From: Candidatus Tenderia sp.
Lineage (GTDB): Bacteria; Pseudomonadota; Gammaproteobacteria; Tenderiales; Tenderiaceae
Direction: 5' to 3'
Assembly (NCBI GenBank): GCA_030148045.1
Contig: JASBUE010000127.1
Coordinates: forward strand, 1 to 16,701
Length of the DNA stretch: 16,701 nucleotides
This document shows positions 1 through 6,459 of this stretch, in pieces (position 1 is the first letter of the stretch; every line of letters starts with the position of its first letter). The position numbers were made by a program, and so were the translations under genes. The notes below the pieces were generated by a model. The model was not told the DNA's origin, did not search any database, and worked only from the letters and a program-made list of their open reading frames with translations.

Positions 1-3
1 TTC

Positions 4-79
<76 letters not shown>

Positions 80-121
80 TATTTTTCAGGGGCCTAGCCC
101 TGAAGACGTTTTCAAAAAAAC

Positions 122-197
122 GTCCCCATCGTCTAGAGGCCTAGGACACCGCCCTTTCACGGCGGTAACAGGGGTTCGAATCCCCTTGGGGACGCCA
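122..197 (+). tRNA. tRNA-Glu (anticodon TTC)
   Basis: A complete 76-nt cloverleaf can be folded. The acceptor stem GTCCCCA (122-128) pairs with TGGGGAC (187-193). The anticodon stem CCGCC/GGCGG flanks the loop CTTTCAC, with anticodon TTC at 156-158. The discriminator is G194 and CCA is encoded at 195-197. It is the second gene of an Ala-Glu tandem and is followed by an intrinsic terminator. Its last 19 bases plus a few flanking bases recur at 359-381. Confidence 0.97.
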
Positions 198-201
198 ACA
201 T
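179..201 (+). repeat. Direct repeat copy 1 (3' end of tRNA-Glu)
   Basis: These 23 bases, covering the 3' part of the T arm, the acceptor strand, CCA and the next four bases, are identical to 359-381. The two copies are exactly 180 bp apart. A tRNA 3' end repeated downstream is the usual trace of site-specific integration or tRNA-array duplication. No integrase is visible here. Confidence 0.85.
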
Positions 202-205
202 TAAC

Positions 206-234
206 AAACCCGGCCTGCAAGGCCGGGTTTTTTT
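206..234 (+). terminator. Intrinsic terminator of the tRNA operon
   Basis: A perfect 10-bp stem AAACCCGGCC (206-215) / GGCCGGGTTT (221-230) encloses the loop TGCAA and runs into a T tract ending at 234. It starts 9 nt after the tRNA-Glu CCA end, where the tRNA transcript would be expected to stop. Confidence 0.9.
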
Positions 235-358
235 ATGTTGGTGTATCTGAGGGTGCAGCAGAAGCCCTTCGGTTCGACGACCGAGCGATAAGCGAGGGAG
301 AACAGCGGAGCGTAGCGACGCTGGCCCCGCAGGGGTGAGGCCCGGGAAGGGGCCGAAT

Positions 359-381
359 AATCCCCTTGGGGACGCCAACAT
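359..381 (+). repeat. Direct repeat copy 2 (tRNA-Glu 3' remnant)
   Basis: This copy is identical to 179-201 and is followed, as in copy 1, by a terminator hairpin. There is no upstream acceptor, D or anticodon arm, so this is not a tRNA gene. It is either an attachment-site-like duplication or the remnant of a lost tRNA-Glu copy. The 240-358 spacer is hairpin-rich: CAGCG 303-307 / CGCTG 319-323, and GGCCCC 323-328 / GGGGCC 349-354. Confidence 0.8.
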
Positions 382-385
382 AACA

Positions 386-416
386 AAAGCCCGGCCTGAT
401 GAGGTCGGGCTTTTTT
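386..416 (+). terminator. Second intrinsic terminator after the tRNA-Glu remnant
   Basis: A 12-bp stem (386-397 / 402-413, one G-U pair) with loop GATG runs into TTTTTT (411-416). Its position relative to the tRNA-Glu remnant matches that of the first terminator, but its sequence has diverged (AAAGCCCGG versus AAACCCGG). This suggests an old duplication of the whole tRNA tail. Confidence 0.85.
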
Positions 417-417
417 A

Positions 418-735
418 CGTTTGTCACCACGGGTCAGCCCTAGTAAGAACTTGTCAGATCGACGGCCAGGTCTTTCTTCAGGACCATGCATTGGGCGGGC
501 GCTGCATGTTGGTCATGGATCGCCACCCCACCAATGGTCAACTAATCCGGAATACTACAGTGAACCGCTAATCAGCCGATGTCTATCAAGCAAGCAGCGC
601 CGCCGAGGCCCAGTTGATTGCGTTCCGCCATTAGGCCGGCACAAAGCCTGTCTTTGATGCCGTGGCTATTGAGGAAAATGTCATGCAATTGAAACAGAAA
701 CCGGACCAGTTGGAGCCGGAGAGGAAATATCAAAC
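418..735. other. Gene-poor stretch with possible decayed coding trace
   Basis: I see no intact gene here. One frame from 572 reads like protein (SADVYQASSAAEAQLI) but meets TAG at 632-634. It then continues in the same frame from 635 into the next gene region, including AIEENVMQLKQKPDQLEPER. This could be the remains of a small gene, but I cannot assign a family and it may be chance. The 3' end carries the GAGAGGA ribosome binding site (719-725) for the response regulator at 736. Confidence 0.4.
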
Positions 736-1842
736 ATGGACTCTGAGAAATTTCGTGTTCTGATCGTGGATGACTCGACCGAGGACATCCACTTTGTAAT
801 GGAAAACCTGAAACGGGAGTATGCGGTGCTGGTGGCGACTAGTGGCGAAAAGGCCCTGGATATGATCGCCGGCGATTATCGCCCAGATGTCATTCTGATG
901 GATGTGGAGATGCCCTGAATGAATGGCTACGATACCTGTCGCCTGGTCAAGAATACGCCCGAAACCAGTGATATTAATGTCATTTTTGTCTCCGCCCATG
1001 ATTCCACTGAAGAAAAGTTGTGTGGTTATGAAGCCGGCGGCGATGATTATCTGATCAAGCCGGTCCAGCCCAGCGAACTGTTGCAAAAGGTCCGGCTCGC
1101 CGTCAGGGATAAACAGCTGCGTAGCACTATCGAGGCGGAAAAGAGGGAGGCCATACAGACCGCCATGACGGCCATATCGAGTGCGGGCGAGCAGGGGGTG
1201 GTGGTGGACTTCATGAGGCGCAGTTTTTCGGTTGCCGGTTTCGAGGAACTGGCCCGGCTGGTTGTGGAGGCGACTGCAAATTATGGCTTGGAAAACAGCA
1301 TTCAACTACGAACGGTTCTCGGACCTGTCAATGGCAGCAGCAAGGAGCCCATGCCGCCACTGGAAAAGGAGCTGTTATCAAAGGTGAAGGATGCGGGACG
1401 GCTGCGCGATAGCGGCGCGCGCCTTATCGCCAATTTCGGCCCCGTCACCCAGTTGATTAAAAACATGCCCGACGACGAAGACAAGCGCGGCCGGCTGCGG
1501 GACCATGTTGCCATTTTGCTCGAAGGGGCGGAGGCCAGACTGCACGCGCTGGAGATGCAACAGCAGCTGGCCGAACTGGTGGCCGATTCCAATAGGGCGC
1601 TGCAGGAAATCGAAGCCATGCAGAAACAGCAAAAACAGATCTCCATGCAGATCATGGACGATGTAATGAAGCAGATGGAAGACTCACTGCTGAGTTACGG
1701 CCTGACTGAGGAGCAGGAGGAGCTGTTGTTGGGCGTGGTTCAGGCGGGCGTTAACAAGTCACTCAACAACTTTGAGCAGGGGCTGGCGATAGACGACAAG
1801 CTGCGTGACATCATCCAGTCACTCAATCGTTTTTGTCGATAG
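736..1842 (+). pseudogene. Response regulator interrupted by an in-frame TGA in its receiver domain
   Basis: Codons 1-60 encode the first half of a CheY-like receiver, with the acidic pair D12/D13 in LIVDDS and the phospho-acceptor D56 in LMDVEMP. A TGA stop then follows at 916-918. Reading on in the same frame from 919 gives the exact second half: NGYD, the conserved Ser in FVSA, and the Lys in YLIKP. After that come about 240 residues of largely helical sequence ending in Gln-rich coiled coil. Without the stop the protein would have about 368 residues. The stop replaces the variable residue in the M-P-x-M-N/D-G motif, so one base change (for example GGA or CGA to TGA) explains it. It has a good ribosome binding site (GAGAGGA, 719-725) and sits 44 bp upstream of the hybrid kinase, its probable phosphorelay partner. 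No DNA-binding domain is visible. It could be a recent nonsense mutation, a sequencing error, or a split gene rescued by reinitiation. Confidence 0.75.
919..1842 (+). CDS. C-terminal part of the split response regulator (possible reinitiation product)
   Basis: This 307-codon frame starts with an ATG that directly abuts the TGA at 916-918. A GGAG sequence lies at 906-909, 9 nt upstream, so ribosomes that stop at the TGA could plausibly restart here. The product begins at the beta3-alpha3 loop of the receiver and carries the conserved Ser (residue 25) and Lys (residue 47), but lacks the phospho-acceptor Asp and the acidic pair. It could not act as a receiver alone. Residues about 65-230 are an unassigned helical region containing FEELARLVVEATANYGLE. 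The stretch near 210-260 (LEMQQQLAEL, MQKQQKQ) looks like coiled coil. I cannot identify an output function. Whether it is translated is unknown. Confidence 0.5.
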   Translation: MNGYDTCRLVKNTPETSDINVIFVSAHDSTEEKLCGYEAGGDDYLIKPVQPSELLQKVRLAVRDKQLRSTIEAEKREAIQTAMTAISSAGEQGVVVDFMRRSFSVAGFEELARLVVEATANYGLENSIQLRTVLGPVNGSSKEPMPPLEKELLSKVKDAGRLRDSGARLIANFGPVTQLIKNMPDDEDKRGRLRDHVAILLEGAEARLHALEMQQQLAELVADSNRALQEIEAMQKQQKQISMQIMDDVMKQMEDSLLSYGLTEEQEELLLGVVQAGVNKSLNNFEQGLAIDDKLRDIIQSLNRFCR

Positions 1843-1886
1843 CACAGGGTTTCGCTGACGACCTTGGCGGGGTGGAAAGGTAGTCA

Positions 1887-4800
1887 ATGATTTCACGCAT
1901 AAGATTTTTTCCGGCGTCGCTGATTCTGCTGTTGCTCGCCTTTGTGCTGTATGGTTATTTGTTGCCCGCCTATCGCGGTCAGGCCGAGCAGGCCGTCATT
2001 GCGGGGCAGCGAGCGGTCATGCAGACGCTCGCCGCTGCTGTCGCGGCCTCATTCCCGCTCGCAGATGCCGAGAGGCTGCACGATTTTCTCTATGTCCAGC
2101 AACAACTGCATCCGGAGTGGCGGTTTCTGGCACTGTATGGCCCCGGCGGCCGGCTATTCTATCCATCTCAGCTCGACGTCGAGAAGCCTCAGCGCACTTT
2201 GGAACAGGCGATAGCGTTCAGGGACGGAATGTCCGGCAGGCTGGAAGTCGGCGTCGATATCGATCGCATGGTGGCGCAGCAGACCAAAGCACTGTCCCAG
2301 CTTACATATGGTTTGCTCGGGGGGCTTGTCGCGCTGGCCCTCGTTGCGGCCTGGTGGCAGGGGTATGCGGCGCCGCGCCGGCCTGCCAAGCTGGAACTGG
2401 AGGTTCGACGTCGTCAGATTGAGGCCATCAATAGCGCCCAGTCGCGTTTTATCGCCGGCGGTGATCCGCGCAAGTTTTTCGACGGGATGTTGCCGGATAT
2501 TATGGAACTGACCGAGAGCGAGTTTGGCTTTATCGGTGAAGCCATGACCAATGCCGAGGGCGCCCCTTATATAAAAGTATATGCCCTGACTCGCGTCGTT
2601 TGTGGCGAGATGAAGGATGAGTCTTGCGATAGACATGAGTTCGGCGCACTGGAGCTTCATAGCCCGGACAGCCTGCTCGTTAAAGTAATCCGCACCGGCG
2701 AGCAGGTGATCAACAACCATCCGGGCAGCGACCTGGAGTTCGGTTGCCTGGCTGGGGCGGATATCTCCCTGAATGCTTTTCTCGGTGTGCCGGTTTATCT
2801 GGGAAAAGAGTTGTTGGGGATGATCGGCCTGGCTAATCGCCCCGGGGGCTATGATGAGTCGGTCGTCGATCGCCTGTTGCCGATCTTAAACACCTGCGCC
2901 CAGATTTTCAGCGCCGTCATCAAGGAGCGCACGCAACGTCACACCGCCCTGGAATTGAAGCGCAGTTACGGTTTTATGAGCGCCTTGGTCGATAACCTGC
3001 AGGCGGGGCTTCTTGTGGAGGACGAGGCGGGCAGGATCTATACCCTGAACCAGACCTACTGCGACATGTTCGGCAAGGATGAACTGCCCTTGATGATCGA
3101 GGGTGAGGACTGCGAAAACGAATTCGAGCGTAACCAGGAATTGTTCTCTCGGCCCGGCGCGCTGTTGCAATGGCGGCGGAAATGTCTGGAAAGAGAGAAG
3201 GTGGTCACCGGCAAGGAGATGACGCTGCGTGATGGCCGCGTGTTTGAACAGGATTATGTACCGGTCATTTTCGAGGATGAACAGGGACAGACCCATCGCA
3301 GCCATTTATGGAGCTATCGCGACATCAGCGAGCACAAGCGAATTGAGAATACCCTGGAACGGGCGAAGGAGGCTGCTGAGGCGGCAGCGACAGCCAAGAG
3401 CCAGTTTCTCGCCACCATGAGCCATGAGCTTCGCACCCCCATGAATGGCGTGCTGGGCATGTTGCAGTTGTTACGCAAGACCAGGCTGGATGCGAGACAG
3501 AAACGTTTCGTCGAAACCGCGACTGGCTCGGGTGAGATGCTGCTGAAGGTGATTAACGATATTCTTGATTTCTCGAAGCTCGAGGCGGGTAAGTTGGATC
3601 TGGAATCCATCCCCTTTGATCTGGAGGCTCTATTGGAGCAGAGTGTGGCCCTGCTGGCCAATGAGGCACACGAAAAGCAGGTTGAACTGCTTTATCTATC
3701 GGAGAGCGGCATGCCGCGTTGGGTCAAGTGCGATCTGACCCGTCTCTGCCAGGTGTTGACCAACCTGATCAATAACGCCATCAAATTCACCGCCCAGGGT
3801 GAGATTGTGTTGTATGCCTCTAGCCTGAGAGATGGCCGCATCCGTTTTGGCGTGCGTGACACCGGCATCGGCATTTCCGCAGCACAGCAAAAACTCCTGT
3901 TCCAGGCGTTCAGCCAGGTCGATAGCTCGCACACGCGCAAGTACGGTGGCACCGGGCTGGGGCTGGCCATCAGCCAGAAGCTGATCTCGGCCATGGGCGG
4001 CACCATTCGTGTAGCAAGTACGCCGGGAAAAGGCTCTGATTTCAGCTTCGAGCTAATGCTGGATATATTGGAACGATACCCCTCTGGACAAAGCATTCCG
4101 GAGGCCTTGTCACGGCTGCGTTTCCTGGTGGTGGATGACAATCCAACCCTGCGCGAACTGCTCAAACGTATTCTCGAGAGTTGGCGTGTGGCCGGGATCG
4201 GCCTGGCCGAGGGTGGTGACGACGCCCTGACTCAATTGCACGCTGCTGCCGAGGCGGGACAGCCCTATGATATCGTGCTGCTGGATCAAAACATGCCGGA
4301 GATGACCGGCCTGGAACTGGCGCGCAGCATCCGCGCCGACGCAACGCTGGCTGACATGAAGCTGATCATGATCAGTGCCGTGGACAGTGATCGGACGGTG
4401 CCGGAACTGGATGCCTGGCTCACCAAGCCGGTGCGGCAGGCCGATCTCTATAAAAATTTGATGCGACTGTCGGGTGAGCGGATCGAAGACGAGAACAACA
4501 CGCGGGACCGGGATGCCGCTCAGGAACTCCGCTTCGAGCGCCGCAGGTTGCTGCTGGTTGAAGACAACCTCGTCAACCAGGAGGTGGCGCGGGAAATCCT
4601 CGGCAGCGCAGGGTTTGCCATCGATATCCGGGAAAACGGTGCCGAGGCGGTACGGGCAGTGCAAGAGGCGGACTATGACGTGGTGTTGATGGACATCCAG
4701 ATGCCGGTCATGGACGGTCTGGAAGCCAGTCGCCGGATCCGTGCCCTGGGCAACCATTACGCCGAATTGCCCATTATCGCCATGACCGCCCACGCCCTCA

Positions 4801-5549
4801 GCGATGATGTGGACAAGAGCCTGGCGGTGGGTATGAACGGCCATGTGACAAAACCCCTCGACGTCGGCACGCTGTTTGCGGAGTTGGCGCGCTGGGTCAG
4901 GCCGGGGACCGCGCCCGTCGATGCCGCCACGCCGACGGTCGTCGATACGGACAAGCCCTTGCCGGCATTGCCCGGTATCGATATGGCCGACGGCCTGCAG
5001 CGTCTGAACGGCAACCAAGCGACCTATGGGCGGATTCTGCGCCTTTTTCGCGACAAGCAGGCGGATGCGGCGACGAGACTGCAGCAGCTGATTCATCGGG
5101 GTGAGTGGCATCAGGCGGCGCGCCTTGCGCATACCCTTAAGGGCAACGCCGGCAACATCGGTGCGAAGCAGCTTTATGAGGCAGCCGCCAGGATGGAGCA
5201 GGCCTGCCGTAACAGTGACGCGGCGGCGGCCGGGGCGGCGATGGGCGCTTTGCAGGACTGCCTGGCGCAGGTGGTGGATGGCCTGGCCGCCTTGGGGGCA
5301 CTTGAACAGCCGAGGTCGGTAGCGGGCGAACAGCTATCCACCGATGCCGCCGGCGTGTCCCTTGTCTTGAACCAATTGATGACATCTCTGGACGTCGATC
5401 TGGGTGCGGCGCAGGATTGCCTGGCGACGCTGCGACAGCAACTCGCCGGCAGTGATCGTGTCTCGTTGCTGGACGAGCTTGAAGGTGCGTTGGCCGGTTT
5501 CGACATAGAGGCCGCCAGACGGATCGTCATGCGTATGCAGCGATTATGA
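1887..5549 (+). CDS. Membrane-bound hybrid sensor histidine kinase (GAF-PAS-HisKA-HATPase-REC-REC-Hpt)
   Basis: This is a 1220-residue tripartite hybrid kinase of BarA/EvgS-like architecture. TM1 is at about 8-27, a periplasmic segment of about 110 residues follows, and TM2 is at about 142-158. A GAF-like region lies at about 185-345 and a PAS-like region at about 360-485. HisKA carries H513 in MSHELRTPMNG. The ATPase has an N box (NLINNAIKF, 626-634), G1 DTGIG (658-662) and G2 GGTGLGL (687-693). Receiver 1 has D750/D751, D800 and K847. Receiver 2 has E892/D893, D936, T967 and K989. The Hpt domain has H1082 in AHTLKGN, followed by a further helical tail. Every phosphotransfer residue needed for a His-Asp-His relay is present, so the kinase appears intact. 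The start has an AAAGG-like ribosome binding site. It follows the broken response regulator by 44 bp, probably in one operon. The signal sensed is not evident. Confidence 0.95.
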   Translation: MISRIRFFPASLILLLLAFVLYGYLLPAYRGQAEQAVIAGQRAVMQTLAAAVAASFPLADAERLHDFLYVQQQLHPEWRFLALYGPGGRLFYPSQLDVEKPQRTLEQAIAFRDGMSGRLEVGVDIDRMVAQQTKALSQLTYGLLGGLVALALVAAWWQGYAAPRRPAKLELEVRRRQIEAINSAQSRFIAGGDPRKFFDGMLPDIMELTESEFGFIGEAMTNAEGAPYIKVYALTRVVCGEMKDESCDRHEFGALELHSPDSLLVKVIRTGEQVINNHPGSDLEFGCLAGADISLNAFLGVPVYLGKELLGMIGLANRPGGYDESVVDRLLPILNTCAQIFSAVIKERTQRHTALELKRSYGFMSALVDNLQAGLLVEDEAGRIYTLNQTYCDMFGKDELPLMIEGEDCENEFERNQELFSRPGALLQWRRKCLEREKVVTGKEMTLRDGRVFEQDYVPVIFEDEQGQTHRSHLWSYRDISEHKRIENTLERAKEAAEAAATAKSQFLATMSHELRTPMNGVLGMLQLLRKTRLDARQKRFVETATGSGEMLLKVINDILDFSKLEAGKLDLESIPFDLEALLEQSVALLANEAHEKQVELLYLSESGMPRWVKCDLTRLCQVLTNLINNAIKFTAQGEIVLYASSLRDGRIRFGVRDTGIGISAAQQKLLFQAFSQVDSSHTRKYGGTGLGLAISQKLISAMGGTIRVASTPGKGSDFSFELMLDILERYPSGQSIPEALSRLRFLVVDDNPTLRELLKRILESWRVAGIGLAEGGDDALTQLHAAAEAGQPYDIVLLDQNMPEMTGLELARSIRADATLADMKLIMISAVDSDRTVPELDAWLTKPVRQADLYKNLMRLSGERIEDENNTRDRDAAQELRFERRRLLLVEDNLVNQEVAREILGSAGFAIDIRENGAEAVRAVQEADYDVVLMDIQMPVMDGLEASRRIRALGNHYAELPIIAMTAHALSDDVDKSLAVGMNGHVTKPLDVGTLFAELARWVRPGTAPVDAATPTVVDTDKPLPALPGIDMADGLQRLNGNQATYGRILRLFRDKQADAATRLQQLIHRGEWHQAARLAHTLKGNAGNIGAKQLYEAAARMEQACRNSDAAAAGAAMGALQDCLAQVVDGLAALGALEQPRSVAGEQLSTDAAGVSLVLNQLMTSLDVDLGAAQDCLATLRQQLAGSDRVSLLDELEGALAGFDIEAARRIVMRMQRL

Positions 5550-5757
5550 TCTAACCGCTGATTGGCGCTATGTTGTAGCTCATTGCAGATTTCTTCGTAA
5601 AAGTCGCCGTGCAGTTATTCTCGTATCCGCTGTTATTTTGCTGTGAACGAATGCCCGAATAGCGTGAGAGGTTGAGCGGCAAGGAATAGGATGCCCGCAT
5701 TAACGATTCGGAGATTTTCTGGTGAATGCAGTCTCATATTTGTGGGTCGAGTGGCGG

Positions 5758-5856
5758 ATGAATCGTTTTTTTGTTGTCCTCCTTGTCATGCTGCCGGGCA
5801 TGGCGCCGGCGAACGCCGAATCGGCCGGGGAGACCGGTCGGCTGGTGCTAGGCTGA
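5758..5856 (+). CDS. Short signal-peptide-like ORF overlapping the DUF3301-type gene
   Basis: This 32-residue frame begins MNRFFVVLLVMLPG and reaches PANAES, which looks like a Sec signal peptide with a signal peptidase I site after ANA. It ends in TGA at 5854-5856, overlapping the ATG of the next gene (TGATG), the classic arrangement for translational coupling. The frame is open upstream to a TAA at 5701-5703, with a possible GTG start at 5722. No strong ribosome binding site is seen. It is either a leader-like coupled peptide or the head of a secreted protein that has lost its body. The family is unknown. Confidence 0.4.
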   Translation: MNRFFVVLLVMLPGMAPANAESAGETGRLVLG

Positions 5857-6173
5857 TGGCGGGCTATCTCCTCGACCTGTTACTCCTCGGCGCAGTGGCC
5901 CTCGGCGTTGTTTTCTGGTGGCAGACCCAGGGCGTGAGACAGCTTGCCTATGGCGCGGCTCAGCGCCGCTGCGACGAACTGGGGTTACAGCTGCTCGACC
6001 AGGGCATCATGCTGCGCGGGGTGGGGCTCAAGCGGGGGCGTGGCGGCAGGATCTCGGTCAGGCGCAGGTTCGTGTTCGAATTTTCCAGCACCGGTGACGA
6101 ACGCTATTGCGGCGAGGTATGGATGCTGGATCAGCGCCTGGAGCGCATTGATCTGGAGCCCCACCGCTTATGA
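5856..6173 (+). CDS. DUF3301-type small membrane-anchored protein
   Basis: The 105-residue product has one N-terminal transmembrane helix (about 3-21, LLDLLLLGAVALGVVFWW), followed by a basic cytoplasmic-type region. The pattern ends in RRRFVFEFSSTGDERYCGEV and LDQRLERIDLEPHRL, which resembles the DUF3301 family of gammaproteobacteria in layout and length. The function is unknown. An in-frame start at 5691, preceded by AAGGA, would give 160 residues. The extra 55 residues are Cys/Gly/Arg-rich and not protein-like, while the overlapping frame looks like a signal peptide, so I prefer 5856. The family assignment is from memory of its pattern. Confidence 0.7.
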   Translation: MAGYLLDLLLLGAVALGVVFWWQTQGVRQLAYGAAQRRCDELGLQLLDQGIMLRGVGLKRGRGGRISVRRRFVFEFSSTGDERYCGEVWMLDQRLERIDLEPHRL

Positions 6174-6283
6174 AGTGGTTCGCCGGGGATATGATCGGGC
6201 GCGGTTGCAATATCTGGGGCGGGGGCGTTTCGGCGTGAGGCTAGGGTGTTTATCCCCCTCCGGCCGGGAGATGTCTACGATCG

Positions 6284-6289
6284 TATAAT
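6284..6289 (+). promoter_or_regulatory. Candidate -10 element upstream of the TonB-dependent receptor
   Basis: A perfect TATAAT lies in an otherwise unannotated intergenic region 170 bp before the receptor start. No good -35 hexamer is found at 16-18 bp (the bases there are GC-rich), so this is weak or activator-dependent if real. Confidence 0.3.
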
Positions 6290-6340
6290 GTTCACAATTA
6301 GTCAGGTTTATGGGTGGCCGAATGTAGGATGTGTGTCCAT

Positions 6341-6355
6341 AATTATTTAATAATT
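6341..6355. repeat. AT-rich palindrome upstream of the receptor gene
   Basis: AATTATT-T-AATAATT forms perfect 7-bp arms around one base, in an AT-rich patch within GC-rich surroundings and downstream of the candidate -10. It could be an operator. It matches the Fur-box core poorly (about 3 of 7 positions per arm), so I do not call it a Fur site. Confidence 0.35.
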
Positions 6356-6459
6356 GAATTATTTTGGATTTGGATTGTTCGAGTCGGCCTGACTTGATCC
6401 ACGACAGGCTCCTAGGGCCGGATCGCAAATTTCGCCAGGGCGTGAGGAGAATAATTATA

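Noticed and set aside
157..491. Minus-strand ORFs over the tRNA-Glu and its repeat (for example one containing MLASPRGFEPLLPP)
   Set aside because: They are translations of tRNA and terminator sequence, a known source of spurious protein predictions.
916..918. TGA as selenocysteine in the response regulator
   Set aside because: The site is a variable loop position with no known redox role. No SECIS-like hairpin was recognised just downstream, and a one-base nonsense change is simpler.
4110..5132. A 340-codon ORF on the minus strand inside the hybrid kinase gene
   Set aside because: The plus strand encodes clear receiver and Hpt motifs here. The minus frame is His/Gln/Arg-rich and is a shadow.
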